Positions 18,342-27,375 of a stretch of DNA of 44,547 nucleotides are shown piece after piece. This DNA comes from Bacillota bacterium (GTDB lineage: Bacteria; Bacillota; Clostridia; Christensenellales; Pumilibacteraceae), in contig WRAP01000014.1 of NCBI GenBank assembly GCA_009780135.1, positions 1-44,547 on the forward strand, given 5' to 3'. The position numbers and the translations under genes are program-made. The notes beneath the pieces are model-generated. The model saw only the letters and a list, made by a program, of their open reading frames with translations. It did not search any database and was not told the origin of the DNA. Position 1 is the first letter of the stretch; every line of letters begins with the position of its first letter.

Positions 18342-18710
18342 ATGATACAACCACAAAGTTATTTAAAAGTAGCCGATAACAGCGGCGCAAAAGAAATCAT
18401 GTGTATCCGTTGTTTAGGCGGTTCATTTAGACGCACAGCAAATATTGGTGATGTTATTATTGCCAGTGTTAAAAGTGCAAGTGTTGGCGGAGCTGTTAAA
18501 AAAGGCGAAGTTGTTACAGCGGTTATTGTGCGTACGCATAAAGGTGTTAATCGCCCAGATGGCAGTCATATTAAATTCGACGATAATGCTGCTGTTATTA
18601 TAAATAAAGATAAACAGCCTAAAGGTACTCGTATTTTTGGACCGATAGCAAGAGAACTTAGAGAAAAGGATTATATGAAAATTATATCCTTAGCGCCGGA
18701 GGTAATGTAA
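18342..18710 (+). CDS. rplN: Ribosomal protein L14
   Basis: 122 residues, the normal length. Forms an intersubunit bridge. [20 protein letters not shown] is diagnostic. It lies 14-20 bases after element g and lacks a GGAG site. Two bases separate it from rplX. Confidence 0.98.
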   Translation: MIQPQSYLKVADNSGAKEIMCIRCLGGSFRRTANIGDVIIASVKSASVGGAVKKGEVVTAVIVRTHKGVNRPDGSHIKFDDNAAVIINKDKQPKGTRIFGPIARELREKDYMKIISLAPEVM

Positions 18711-18712
18711 TT

Positions 18713-19243
18713 ATGCAAGCAGAGAGAAAAGTCCTTCATGTTCGCAAAGGCGACAATGTAAAAATCCTTGCCGGCAAAGATAAAGGTAAAACCGGGAAAA
18801 TTGCTTCAGTAGATTTCGAGAGCGGTCGGGTTGTAGTAGATGGTGCTAACATTATTATTAAGCATCAAAAAAGCAGAAAACAAAACGAACAAAGTTCCAG
18901 AAATAAATTGGCTGGTACAATAGATAGTTCTAATGTGCAAATTCTTTGTCCAAGTTGTGGAAAGCCGACTAGGGTTGCTAAAAAAGAAGTTGAAGTTAAA
19001 GGCAAACAAAAATGGATTAGAGTTTGCAAAAAATGTACAGGTAAACTAGATGTAGGTATAGATAAAAGACCTGATAAAAAACCTAAAAAAGTAAAAGGTG
19101 ATGAAGAATTAGCAGGCACAAAAGCTAAAACAACTAAATCACTTACTAAAAAAGTTAAATCTGAAGTAGAAGTTGATGAAACTCCAAAAGCTAAAAAAGG
19201 TGACGGAGTAACAGAGAAAAATTCGGATGGAGCGATTGTATAA
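18713..19243 (+). CDS. rplX: Ribosomal protein L24 with zinc ribbon and C-terminal extension
   Basis: 176 residues against about 105. Assembly-initiator protein of 50S. It has the KOW motif (VKILAGKDKGKTGKIA, residues 15-30) and then a CPSCG...CKKC zinc-ribbon pair seen in many bacterial L24. The last about 55 residues are a Lys/Asp/Glu/Thr-rich tail. Confidence 0.95.
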   Translation: MQAERKVLHVRKGDNVKILAGKDKGKTGKIASVDFESGRVVVDGANIIIKHQKSRKQNEQSSRNKLAGTIDSSNVQILCPSCGKPTRVAKKEVEVKGKQKWIRVCKKCTGKLDVGIDKRPDKKPKKVKGDEELAGTKAKTTKSLTKKVKSEVEVDETPKAKKGDGVTEKNSDGAIV

Positions 19244-19263
19244 AACACAAAGCGTTTTATACA

Positions 19264-19371
19264 AGTGCATGGTGCATAGTGCATAGTGCATAGAGAGAAT
19301 ATCTATCTATTAATTATAGAAACTATTAAATAATCCTTTAACTATGCACTATGCGCTATGCGCTATGCACT
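19264..19371. repeat. Heptad element h (30-bp inverted pair)
   Basis: 19264-19293 and 19342-19371 are inverted copies with three mismatches. The right run is ACTATGC and GCTATGC words after core-like AAATAATCCTTTA (19328-19340). The run joins the rplE Shine-Dalgarno GGAG at 19372. Confidence 0.9.
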
Positions 19372-19380
19372 GGAGAAAAA

Positions 19381-20256
19381 ATGTCAAATCAAGAAAATCA
19401 GGTTATAGAAGAAGTCATAACCGATAAAGAAAAAAAAGCCGAGCAAATTGTAGGCGAAAAAGAGACTGCTGATATAGTGGCAGAAGAAAAAGCAACAGCT
19501 AAAGATGCAGAGTTAGCAAAAAAACTAGCTGCTAAAGCGGAAAAAGAAGAAGTGGAAAAGGTGGCTTTAGAGGAAGCGAGAGCTAAAGAGCGTGCAAAAA
19601 AAGAAGCTGCTGGTCGTGCTGCTGCTAAAGCAGAAGAAAAATCTGCTCCTAAAAAAGAAGCTTCTGCTCCTGCTACTAGTAAAACTATTGAAATTCCAAA
19701 AACGATAGAAGCTAGACATCGTTTAAAAACTAGATTTAATAAAGAGATTATTCCGATACTTATGAAAGAAAAGGGTTATAAAAATGTAAATGAAGTCCCT
19801 AAGATTCATAAAATTGTGCTTAATATGCGTCTTGGTGATATTAAAGATAACTCAAAAAGTATTCAATTAGCACAAAAGGAGTTAGATCAAATTGCAGGTC
19901 AAAAGACTGTAATTGTTAAAGCCAAAAAATCAGTAGCTAACTTTAAATTAAGGGAAAATCAACCAATTGGTATTAAGGTTACTCTAAGAGGTAATAAAAT
20001 GTACGAGTTCTTTGATAGACTTGTAGCGATTGCACTACCAAGGGTTAGAGACTTTAGAGGCGTGTCACCAAAATCATTTGATGGTAGAGGCAATTACGCT
20101 ATGGGTATTAAAGAGCAAATTACATTCCCAGAAATCAGTTATGAAACAGTAGAAAAGGTTAGGGGATTTGATATAGCAATTGTAACAACAGCAAAAACAG
20201 ACGACGAAGCTAAGGCACTTTTAACTAAGTTAGGTATGCCGTATAAGGCTAACTAG
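19381..20256 (+). CDS. rplE: Ribosomal protein L5 with about 110-residue N-terminal extension
   Basis: 291 residues, usual length about 180. Binds 5S rRNA. The L5 domain starts near [16 protein letters not shown] and has [13 protein letters not shown] and [15 protein letters not shown]. The first about 110 residues are Glu/Lys/Ala-rich with a coiled-coil-like composition. I start at the ATG at 19381, which follows GGAG at five bases' spacing; the in-frame ATG at 19351 lies inside the heptad repeat and would add only repeat-encoded residues. Confidence 0.93.
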   Translation: MSNQENQVIEEVITDKEKKAEQIVGEKETADIVAEEKATAKDAELAKKLAAKAEKEEVEKVALEEARAKERAKKEAAGRAAAKAEEKSAPKKEASAPATSKTIEIPKTIEARHRLKTRFNKEIIPILMKEKGYKNVNEVPKIHKIVLNMRLGDIKDNSKSIQLAQKELDQIAGQKTVIVKAKKSVANFKLRENQPIGIKVTLRGNKMYEFFDRLVAIALPRVRDFRGVSPKSFDGRGNYAMGIKEQITFPEISYETVEKVRGFDIAIVTTAKTDDEAKALLTKLGMPYKAN

Positions 20257-20267
20257 GAGTAAAAATT

Positions 20268-20453
20268 ATGGCAAAAAAAGCAATGATAAATAAGCAACAG
20301 CGTAAACAAAAGTTCTCAACAAGAGAATATACACGCTGTACAATATGCGGTAGACCACATGCCGTACTTAGAAAATTTCGTATCTGCAGAGTTTGTTTTA
20401 GAAATCTAGCATACAAAGGCGAAATACCGGGGGTTAAAAAATCTAGTTGGTAA
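20268..20453 (+). CDS. rpsZ: Ribosomal protein S14, zinc-binding type
   Basis: 61 residues. The short zinc form, with CTICG and CRVC pairs, typical of Gram-positive bacteria, needed for late 30S assembly. GGAG precedes the ATG. A small 8-bp hairpin (20458-20480) follows the stop. Confidence 0.97.
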   Translation: MAKKAMINKQQRKQKFSTREYTRCTICGRPHAVLRKFRICRVCFRNLAYKGEIPGVKKSSW

Positions 20454-20509
20454 AAAGTATTTAATATTTGATATTAAATAACAAAACCATCAAGGGAGAA
20501 AAAAGAATT

Positions 20510-20908
20510 ATGATAACAACAGATCCTATTGCAGATTTATTAACGCGTATAAGAAATGCTTTAACAGCTAGACACGAGACGGTACTTATACCGTATTCTC
20601 GTATGAAAAAAACTTTAGTAGATATTTTAGTAGAAGAAGGCTACATCAAAACTGCTGAACTGACTAAAGAGGGCGAACATTATAATATTTTGGTAACACT
20701 AAAATACGGTTATAAAAACGATCGTGTTTTAACAGGCTTAAAGCGCATTTCTAAACCCGGTCTTAGAATTTATAAAGGAGCAAGCGAACTTCCTAAAGTT
20801 CTAGGCGGATTAGGTATTGCGATAATTAGTACCTCAAAAGGTGTAATGACAGACAAAAAAGCTAGAGTTCAAGGCGTAGGCGGAGAGGTGCTGGCTTATA
20901 TTTGGTAA
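20510..20908 (+). CDS. rpsH: Ribosomal protein S8
   Basis: 132 residues. Central 16S rRNA binder. [17 protein letters not shown] is the usual N-terminus. The ATG at 20510 follows GGGAG, so I drop the longer in-frame start at 20468. It ends GEVLAYIW. Confidence 0.97.
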   Translation: MITTDPIADLLTRIRNALTARHETVLIPYSRMKKTLVDILVEEGYIKTAELTKEGEHYNILVTLKYGYKNDRVLTGLKRISKPGLRIYKGASELPKVLGGLGIAIISTSKGVMTDKKARVQGVGGEVLAYIW

Positions 20909-20913
20909 GACAT

Positions 20914-21046
20914 AGAATGAGAAATTAGAAATGAGGCGAATGAGAAATTTTGGATTTATTTTTACTTCTTGCAACAAAATAAATAATGAAAAATCAGAAA
21001 TTTGCTAGAGAAAGTAATAAAAACAACATTTTCTCATTTCTCATAG
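20914..21046. repeat. Heptad element i (inverted pair)
   Basis: The left run (20916-20950) of AATGAGA words is partly matched by ATTTTCTC and ATTTCTC (21028-21044) after core-like AATAAAAACAAC (21017-21028). A separate GACGG/CCGTC hairpin lies at 21056-21072. Confidence 0.75.
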
Positions 21047-21098
21047 TCAAACACGGACGGCATCCTACCGTCTATTAATAAAAGGAGAACATATATAT

Positions 21099-21656
21099 AT
21101 GTCAAGAATTGGAAAATTACCCATAACAGTGCCAGCAGGTGTTAGTGTAGACTTTGACGGAGAAGTAGTTAAAGTTAAAGGTCCTAAAGGAGAACTTACA
21201 CAAAGAATTGCTACTCGAGCACTTGAAGTTAAAAAAGAAGGCGCTACTATAGAGTTAACGCGTAAAAACGAATCTAAAGAAACTAAAAGTATGCATGGGC
21301 TTTATAGAATGCTTATTGCTAATATGGTGCAAGGCGTTAATGAACCGTTTTCTAAGACCCTCGTTGTTAAGGGTGTAGGTTATAAAGGGTCGGTTGTCGG
21401 CAACAAGCTTACAATGAATATCGGATTTTCTCATCCAGTAGAAATTATAGCTCCGCAAGGCATAGCTTTAACTGCTACAGACTCTCAAAATAACTCTTTC
21501 TCGATTACTGTTACAGGCATATCTAAAGAGTTAGTTGGTCAAACGGCCGCTAGTATTCGTGCTAAAAAACCAGTTGAGCCGTACCATCACTACGGCATTA
21601 GATATTCAACTGAAACTCCAGTTAAGAAGGAGGGTAAAACTGCCGGTAAAAAATAA
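21099..21656 (+). CDS. rplF: Ribosomal protein L6
   Basis: 185 residues. Near the factor-binding site. MSRIGKLPITVPAGV and the C-terminal KKPVEPYHHYGIRY-type motif are present. AAAGGAG lies 11 bases before the ATG. Confidence 0.98.
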   Translation: MSRIGKLPITVPAGVSVDFDGEVVKVKGPKGELTQRIATRALEVKKEGATIELTRKNESKETKSMHGLYRMLIANMVQGVNEPFSKTLVVKGVGYKGSVVGNKLTMNIGFSHPVEIIAPQGIALTATDSQNNSFSITVTGISKELVGQTAASIRAKKPVEPYHHYGIRYSTETPVKKEGKTAGKK

Positions 21657-21742
21657 TGTAGAATACAGAATGCAAAATGCAGAATCATTGATTTTAAGAT
21701 TAAATTCAAAAGTTTTCATTTTTCATTTTTCATTTTTCATTG
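21657..21742. repeat. Heptad element j (inverted pair)
   Basis: The left run (21657-21688), read on the minus strand, is core-like AAAATCAATG followed by ATTCTGC and ATTTTGC words. The right run (21713-21742) is four or more TTTTCAT words. Confidence 0.78.
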
Positions 21743-21765
21743 TTTTATTGTAAGTAAAATACATT

Positions 21766-22128
21766 ATGATTATACAATCAAACAAAAATGAATTGCGTAA
21801 GCGTCGTCACACTAGCGTGCGTAACAAGCTAGAAGGCACAGCTGAGCGTCCTAGACTTAATGTTTATAAGAGTCTTAGTCACATTTATGCTCAAATAATA
21901 GACGACACTAAAGGTATTACACTTGTTAGTGCTTCAACTGTTACTAAGGGCTTAAAATTACCTAAAGGCGACAAAAAAGCAATAGCTACCGCTATTGGTA
22001 AAGAGGTTGCCGAAAGAGCTAAAAAAGCAGGCATCAAAAAAGTTGTTTTCGATAGAGGTGGTTATCTATACACCGGTAGAATTGCAGCTCTTGCCGATGG
22101 TGCCAGAGAAGGAGGTCTAGAATTCTAA
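21766..22128 (+). CDS. rplR: Ribosomal protein L18
   Basis: 120 residues. Brings 5S rRNA to the central protuberance. [20 protein letters not shown] and the end GAREGGLEF are diagnostic. No clear Shine-Dalgarno site lies in front; element j ends 23 bases upstream. The stop overlaps the rpsE start by one base. Confidence 0.97.
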   Translation: MIIQSNKNELRKRRHTSVRNKLEGTAERPRLNVYKSLSHIYAQIIDDTKGITLVSASTVTKGLKLPKGDKKAIATAIGKEVAERAKKAGIKKVVFDRGGYLYTGRIAALADGAREGGLEF

Positions 22129-22844
22129 TGAGCGAAGAAGAAGTAAAAGTAGAAGAAGCAGCTGTGGAAACTGCTGTAGAAAATGTTCCTCAAACTGAGG
22201 GTGCTCAGACTCCTCGTGGCGATCGACCACCTTTTGCTCCAAGAGGTCAAGGTTTCGGTAATCGTGGCGGACAAGGTGGTGGCTTTGGTGGCCGCGGTCC
22301 TCGTAAAGACGGTGATAGACCAGGTGGTTCTCGTCCTCCTAGAAGAGATAGAGACGATAGTAAAATAGACGATGGTATTAAAACCAAAATGGTACAGCTT
22401 CGTCGTGTATCAAAAACTGTTAAAGGTGGTCGCAATATGCGTTTTAGTGCTATTGTAGTAGCTGGTGACGGTAATGGTAGTGTTGGTTGTGGTATGGGGA
22501 AAGCAACTGAAGTACCTGAAGCTATCCGTAAAGCCGAAATGGCTGCTCGTAAAAATATGACTCGTATTGCTTTAGGTGATTTTACGATTCCTCACGAGGT
22601 TATAGGTAACTTTAGTGCTAGTAAAGTTTATTTACGTCCAGCACCAGAGGGTACTGGTGTTATTGCTGGTGGTAGTGTTAGAGCAGTTCTAGAATTAGCA
22701 GGTGTTAAAAACATAACAAGTAAGTCATATGGTTCTCGTAATCCTGCTAACACAGTTAAAGCAACAATCGAAGGATTATATTCTTTACGCTCTCCAGAGC
22801 ATATTGCAAGTCTAAGAGGCAAAAAAGTAGATGAAATACTTTAG
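22128..22844 (+). CDS. rpsE: Ribosomal protein S5 with RGG-rich N-terminal extension
   Basis: 238 residues against about 165. Accuracy protein of the 30S decoding site. The S5 core starts near residue 84 ([17 protein letters not shown]) and has [18 protein letters not shown]. Residues about 30-75 are rich in Arg, Gly, Pro and Asp ([16 protein letters not shown]), like an RNA-binding RGG tail. GGAGG precedes the ATG inside the end of rplR. Confidence 0.95.
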   Translation: MSEEEVKVEEAAVETAVENVPQTEGAQTPRGDRPPFAPRGQGFGNRGGQGGGFGGRGPRKDGDRPGGSRPPRRDRDDSKIDDGIKTKMVQLRRVSKTVKGGRNMRFSAIVVAGDGNGSVGCGMGKATEVPEAIRKAEMAARKNMTRIALGDFTIPHEVIGNFSASKVYLRPAPEGTGVIAGGSVRAVLELAGVKNITSKSYGSRNPANTVKATIEGLYSLRSPEHIASLRGKKVDEIL

Positions 22845-22905
22845 TTTCAATAAAAAATGAGAAACTATAAATGAGAGATTGTTGACTTATTTAGCATTGA
22901 ATTTG
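22845..22905. repeat. Heptad element k (solo arm)
   Basis: Read on the minus strand, core AATAAGTCAACA is followed by ATCTCTC, ATTTATA and GTTTCTC (about 22855-22894). No inverted partner of the same word is nearby. Confidence 0.75.
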
Positions 22906-22968
22906 TAAGAATGATTATTGCTTGTCCAAAATAAAATTAAATTAGCAAGAAACTTAAAAATTACCTAA

Positions 22969-23040
22969 TTGTAGGGGCGACATTCTGTTGCCCGAGCATT
23001 AGAAAAAAGTAGTGCGAGCAATTATTCTATCGCCTCTACA
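22969..23040. repeat. GC-richer inverted repeat before rpmD
   Basis: TGTAGGGGCGACATTCTG (from 22970) is matched by an imperfect inverted copy ending TCGCCTCTACA at 23040. This class differs from the heptad elements in base composition. Similar GTAGGGGCGA repeats occur between genes in many Firmicutes genomes. Confidence 0.7.
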
Positions 23041-23055
23041 AAAAGGAAATAAATT

Positions 23056-23463
23056 ATGTCAGAAGAAATATTAGAAACAACTGAAAAGGCAGAAGTGCCA
23101 ACTAAAACGGTAGAAACCACAGTGGTTGAAAAGGCAGAAAAACCAAAAGCAGAAAAAAAACCTGCTCCTGAAAAATCTGCTTCAAAGGCAGAAAAAGCAG
23201 AAAAGCCAGCTAAACAAGTAACTGAAAAGGTGGAAAAACCTGCTCCAATGCCTAAGGCAAAACCTGTACCTAACAAAACTACAGGCAATCAACTTAAAAT
23301 AACATTAGTAAAAAGTACTATCGGATGTTCAATTAAACAAAAACGCACAGTAGAAGCATTAGGTCTTAAAAAAATCCGTAGTTTTAAGGTGCATAACGAT
23401 AGCGTAACTCTGCAAGGAATGCTAACAGTTGTTAAGCATCTTGTAGCGATAGAAAATGCTTAA
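23056..23463 (+). CDS. rpmD: Ribosomal protein L30 with N-terminal extension
   Basis: 135 residues; L30 alone is about 60. The L30 domain is residues about 77-135 (LKITLVKSTIGCSIKQKRTV). The first about 75 residues are a Glu/Lys/Pro/Ala-rich region with the repeated theme EKAEKPAK. AAAGGA precedes the ATG. Confidence 0.94.
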   Translation: MSEEILETTEKAEVPTKTVETTVVEKAEKPKAEKKPAPEKSASKAEKAEKPAKQVTEKVEKPAPMPKAKPVPNKTTGNQLKITLVKSTIGCSIKQKRTVEALGLKKIRSFKVHNDSVTLQGMLTVVKHLVAIENA

Positions 23464-23596
23464 TTCAATTCACAATTCTAATTCACAACTATTGATTTAT
23501 AATTATTAAACAATAATGGTGTATTATGAATTACAATTGTGTTTTGTTATAATAACTCAATAATTAGCATTGTGCTTGTGTAGCATTGTGCATTGG
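23464..23596. repeat. Heptad element l (inverted pair)
   Basis: The left run (23464-23503), read on the minus strand, is core ATAAATCAATA and then GTTGTGA and ATTGTGA words. The right run (23562-23596) has AGCATTG and TGCATTG words and ends at the rplO Shine-Dalgarno GGAG. Confidence 0.78.
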
Positions 23597-23604
23597 AGAA
23601 AGTA

Positions 23605-24051
23605 ATGAAAATACATCAAATGCAACCGGCGCCGAATAGTAAAAAGAGCGTCAAAAGATTAGGGCGAGGCATTGGGTCTGGCCACGGAAAAACCTGCTGT
23701 AAAGGTCATAAAGGTCAATGGGCTAGAAGTGGTGGCGGTGTTCGCATAGGCTTTGAGGGAGGACAAAAATCACTTCTTAGAAGAATACCTAAAAGAGGAT
23801 TTGACAACAACTGGAGAAAAGTATATTCTATAGTAAACCTTGGCGATTTTGAGGTTTTCGAAAATGGTAGTACAGTAAATGCCGAAGCCTTATTAGATAT
23901 GGGAGTTTTGTCTAAAGTAGAACCATACGGAGTAAAAGTATTGGGCGATGGCAAACTAACCAAAAAACTAACAGTAGAGGCTAAGAAATTTACAGCAAGT
24001 GCTAAAGAAACATTAGAAAAATTGGGCTGTACTGTAATTGAAGTAAAATAG
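23605..24051 (+). CDS. rplO: Ribosomal protein L15
   Basis: 148 residues, normal length. [19 protein letters not shown] and RRIPKRGF are diagnostic. The ATG at 23605 follows GGAG at eight bases; a TTG at 23593 in frame is not needed. Confidence 0.97.
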   Translation: MKIHQMQPAPNSKKSVKRLGRGIGSGHGKTCCKGHKGQWARSGGGVRIGFEGGQKSLLRRIPKRGFDNNWRKVYSIVNLGDFEVFENGSTVNAEALLDMGVLSKVEPYGVKVLGDGKLTKKLTVEAKKFTASAKETLEKLGCTVIEVK

Positions 24052-24052
24052 T

Positions 24053-24165
24053 CAAATTACAAATAATCGCAAATAAAATTACAACCACAAACTACAGATA
24101 TTGTTTTATTTAATATTTATATTTTGTACTAGTTAGTCCAAGTTTGTAATTTGTAGTTTTCTATC
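24053..24165. repeat. Heptad element m (inverted pair)
   Basis: The left run (24053-24097) has AAATTAC and AAACTAC words; on the minus strand it is led by core-like AATAAAACAATAT (24098-24110). The right run (24139-24158) is GTTTGTA / ATTTGTA words. Confidence 0.72.
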
Positions 24166-24214
24166 TCATAACGATTTGTTTATTATAAACGATAAAAGGG
24201 AGAACAAATAAAAA

Positions 24215-25624
24215 ATGTTACAAACGCTTATAAATGCGTTCAAAAATAAGGATATCCGTAAAAAGATTCTGATAACGCTTGGTCTATTATTTATATTTAG
24301 GCTAGCGAGTTATATTCCGGTACCTGGTATTCATCCGGGCGTTTTTGGTCAAGCAGGTGGTGAAGGGATTGGCAATATTTTATGGTTGTTATCTTCACTA
24401 ACGGGTGGGGCATTGCAAAACGGTGCACTTGTTGCTCTTGGTATTGCACCGTACATTAACGCATCGATTATTGTTCAACTTCTAACGGTGGCGATTCCAA
24501 AACTGGAAAAATGGTCTAAAGAAGGTGAAGAAGGTAAACGCAAAATCAATAATGTTACTAGGGTACTAACGCTAGTGTTAGCGATTGCTCAAGCTACAGG
24601 TATTGTTGTAAATTATGCTTTAACTACGATGCCAGCAGAAATGGGTGGTGGATCCGGGCTTTATCCGATATTTGGTATGTATGAAGGGAGTGCTAGAGCT
24701 GAATGGTTAATTGGTATTATAGTAGCTGTAACTCTTATAGCTGGTGCTATGTTTACAATGTGGCTAGGAGAACGCATTACAGAGCTTGGTGTTGGTAACG
24801 GTATATCACTTCTAATCTTCGTAGGTATTGTGTCAAGTGCCGGTTTAGCTATTATGGCTATGATTCCTACATTTGGCTATGAGCCTGAAGCTCCTTGGAT
24901 ATTAGCAGGATTCCTTTTAATGGTACTAGCAGTGTTTGCTTTTATTGTATTTGTAGATTTGTCCGAGCGGCGAATACCGATACAGTACGCAAAACAAATT
25001 AAAGGTCGTAAACAATACGGTGGTCAAAGCACCTTTATTCCGATTAAAGTAAATGCAGCGGGCGTTCTTCCTATTATTTTTGCTAATGCTATAACAACTT
25101 TCCCACAATTACTATTCTCATTATTTCCTGGTGACCAAACGGTTGTAGACGGCCAGTTAGTTAGTGGTTGGGCTAGGTTTGTTCATGGTTGGCAAACTTG
25201 GGGAGCAGTAAGAGACGGTGGAGTAGGAGCCTTAGCCTTTGGTGGATGGGCATTCAGTTTAGCAACAGGTATACTAATCTTCTTCTTTAGTTACTTCTAT
25301 GCTAGAATTCAATTTAATCCAGAGGAAGTTAGTAGAAATATTCAGCAATACGGTGGCTTTGTACCAGGTATAAGACCGGGTAAGCCAACTACTGATTATT
25401 TAACAAAAATTACTCGTAGAATTACATTTTGGGGTGCAACATTCCTAGCGTTTATAGCAATTGTGCCAAGTATTTTATTTGCTACAGTTCTGCCACCGGG
25501 TAATCCGTTATTACATGGCTTTACTGCAACAGGTATGCTAATCGTAGTATCGGTAGCACTTGAGTTTGAAAAACAACTTCAATCACAACTAATGATGAAG
25601 CAATACAAGGGTTTCTTGAAATAA
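24215..25624 (+). CDS. secY: Protein translocase subunit SecY
   Basis: 469 residues, somewhat longer than the usual 420-440. Ten-helix channel of the Sec system, needed to export all the lipoproteins in this window. It begins with KNKDIRKKILITLGLLFIFR and has the plug and conserved RIPIQYAKQIKGRKQYGGQ and NPEEVSRNIQQYGGFVPGIR. The additional length is in the loop after TM3 (MPAEMGGGSGLYPIFG) and in the loop before TM8. GGGAG precedes the ATG. A strong terminator follows, closing the operon. Confidence 0.97.
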   Translation: MLQTLINAFKNKDIRKKILITLGLLFIFRLASYIPVPGIHPGVFGQAGGEGIGNILWLLSSLTGGALQNGALVALGIAPYINASIIVQLLTVAIPKLEKWSKEGEEGKRKINNVTRVLTLVLAIAQATGIVVNYALTTMPAEMGGGSGLYPIFGMYEGSARAEWLIGIIVAVTLIAGAMFTMWLGERITELGVGNGISLLIFVGIVSSAGLAIMAMIPTFGYEPEAPWILAGFLLMVLAVFAFIVFVDLSERRIPIQYAKQIKGRKQYGGQSTFIPIKVNAAGVLPIIFANAITTFPQLLFSLFPGDQTVVDGQLVSGWARFVHGWQTWGAVRDGGVGALAFGGWAFSLATGILIFFFSYFYARIQFNPEEVSRNIQQYGGFVPGIRPGKPTTDYLTKITRRITFWGATFLAFIAIVPSILFATVLPPGNPLLHGFTATGMLIVVSVALEFEKQLQSQLMMKQYKGFLK

Positions 25625-25636
25625 AATGAATATGTA

Positions 25637-25675
25637 AAATCCGCTATCTTGATAAGGGATAGCGGATTTTTATTT
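25637..25675 (+). terminator. Terminator of the S10-spc operon
   Basis: A 12-bp perfect stem (25637-25648 with 25658-25669), nine-base loop, then a T-rich tail. It ends transcription after secY, so adk and map are not part of this transcript. Confidence 0.92.
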
Positions 25676-25691
25676 TTAAATTAAAAAAATG

Positions 25692-25741
25692 TTGACAAAT
25701 TATAAAGCACTTGATATAATTAAAATAATCCTTAAGGATAT
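25692..25741 (+). promoter_or_regulatory. Promoter and possible operator of the GH16 gene
   Basis: TTGACA (25692-25697) and TATAAT (25715-25720) with a 17-bp spacer. The perfect 12-bp palindrome ATCCTTAAGGAT (25728-25739) covers the expected transcription start and could bind a repressor. TATCCTTAAAAGA recurs 50 bases later, next to the coding start. Confidence 0.7.
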
Positions 25742-25817
25742 GGGGTACATAAGTGCGTTATAGCATAAACTAACTACATAATTCTATTATCCTTAAAAGA
25801 CTGAGGTAAAAATAAAA

Positions 25818-27344
25818 ATGAAGAAAAAAATAATAAATATTATATTAGCACTCACGATGCTTATTTTTAGTGCACTAATAGTAGTTGGTTGTTTTGATAC
25901 AACAACACCTATACAGCAGCAACCACCAACAGATAGTAGCACAACAAATGGTGGTAATATAACAGTAACAAATCTAAATTTAACTCAATTGCCTAATAGA
26001 ATGTTGGGTTTTGTGGGTGAAGCACCAGACCTAACTGGCGGTATACTAGAAGCAACTTATTCTGATGGCACTATTAAAGCAATATATATGACAGATGAAA
26101 GGATCTCAGTTTTTCCAGAAGTTCTTCTTACGGCTAGCGTAGATCCGGCTTTTAATACAATTATTTTAAGTTACGGTGGACAAATAGCAGATTTTTCTTT
26201 ATCTGAAGTTATAGAGATGCAAGAAGGCTTAACTTTAACTTTTAGCGATGAGTTTGCTCATCCTGAAATCAATAGAAACAATTGGAGTTTTCAGTTGGGC
26301 ACAGGTTCTCAGGGGCCTAGTAATCCGTGGGGTAATCAGGAACTGCAATTTTACCGCGAAGAAAATGCATCAATTAGAGATGGTCAATTAGTAATAAACG
26401 CAAGACGCGAAAATGTTATATTTATATGGAGGGGTGGTGGCAACTCAGAAGAAATTTATGTAACAGATACTCCACTTGACGAAATTGACTTTGCTAATAC
26501 TCCTGCTTTAGTAGCAGCGGGCATAACAGGTCCGAGTGACATAACTATATTGCCAAGCGGAACAAGCAGACCTCCTAATGTAGTAGGTAGAGCTTATATG
26601 TCAGAGTTTACCTCAAGTAGAATGCGTACATCAGATAATTTTAGTCAAATGTTTGGTAGATTTGAGGCTAAAATTAGCTTGCCTACATTTACCGGTGCAT
26701 GGCCTGCATTTTGGATGATGCCAGAACGCAACACTCTAACAGGTGGTGGTTGGCCAAGAAACGGTGAGATAGATATTATGGAAGCTCGTGGTCGTAATCC
26801 TTATACTGTAGCACAAACAGTGCATATTGGTGTTGGCTCTCATGCAAGACACCGTTGGTTGGGTAGAGCACCGGATTATCAGTTGAGTGTACCAGGACAA
26901 GGTGGTAGAACTATTAGAGACTTTATAATTTATCGTATTGATTGGCATCCTGATAGAATTTCTTGGTATGTAGACGATGTTCATGTGTTTACTCTAAGAG
27001 ATACTACTTGGCGTAACCCTCCGGGTGGTGGTTCAGGTAATTTATCAGCAGGCTGGGGCGGTGTATGGTATAATGCTGCTGTTGTTGGTCCTAATTTAGA
27101 CCCACATCTTAATACCGCCTATAGACAACGCCCCGATAGGCCAAGTGCACCATTTGACCATCCCTTTCATATGATATTAAATCTTGCTATAGGCGGAGTA
27201 TATGATGGTCATTTAAGACCTCCAGTGGATTTTTTAAGCGATTATATGAAAATTGATTGGGTACGCACATGGCAATTTGACGAATATCTAGATTGGTATT
27301 TTTGTTTTGATACTATGACTCCGATTATGGATAATAATGGATAA
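25818..27344 (+). CDS. GH16 family glycanase lipoprotein
   Basis: 508 residues. The lipobox is VVGC with Cys25. Residues about 48-132 resemble a small bacterial Ig-like domain. Residues about 137-490 are a GH16 jelly roll, with the active-site motif GEIDIMEA: Glu317 nucleophile, Asp319, Glu322 acid/base. Other family marks are GRFEAKISLPT, WPAFWMMP and the strand WHPDRISWYVDDVHVF. The Met inside EIDIME fits the beta-bulge class that includes laminarinases and porphyranase-like enzymes, so beta-1,3-glucan or a related galactan is the likely substrate. It is exported and lipid-anchored. Its own promoter and flanking terminators make it an independent unit between secY and adk. Confidence 0.9.
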   Translation: MKKKIINIILALTMLIFSALIVVGCFDTTTPIQQQPPTDSSTTNGGNITVTNLNLTQLPNRMLGFVGEAPDLTGGILEATYSDGTIKAIYMTDERISVFPEVLLTASVDPAFNTIILSYGGQIADFSLSEVIEMQEGLTLTFSDEFAHPEINRNNWSFQLGTGSQGPSNPWGNQELQFYREENASIRDGQLVINARRENVIFIWRGGGNSEEIYVTDTPLDEIDFANTPALVAAGITGPSDITILPSGTSRPPNVVGRAYMSEFTSSRMRTSDNFSQMFGRFEAKISLPTFTGAWPAFWMMPERNTLTGGGWPRNGEIDIMEARGRNPYTVAQTVHIGVGSHARHRWLGRAPDYQLSVPGQGGRTIRDFIIYRIDWHPDRISWYVDDVHVFTLRDTTWRNPPGGGSGNLSAGWGGVWYNAAVVGPNLDPHLNTAYRQRPDRPSAPFDHPFHMILNLAIGGVYDGHLRPPVDFLSDYMKIDWVRTWQFDEYLDWYFCFDTMTPIMDNNG

Positions 27345-27375
27345 TATTAACGCATAATTTATTAAATGCAAAATG

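Noticed and set aside
19351-19380. Upstream start of rplE giving [10 protein letters not shown]
   Set aside because: These residues are encoded by the heptad run; the ATG at 19381 has GGAG at normal spacing.
16431-23596. Heptad elements as ordinary intrinsic terminators
   Set aside because: They lie inside an operon whose downstream genes must be expressed, have long loops (30-110 nt) and no T run after the second arm.
13969-24165. Repeat runs as CRISPR arrays
   Set aside because: The repeat unit is only 7 bp, there are no unique spacers of 25-40 bp between repeats, and no cas genes are present.
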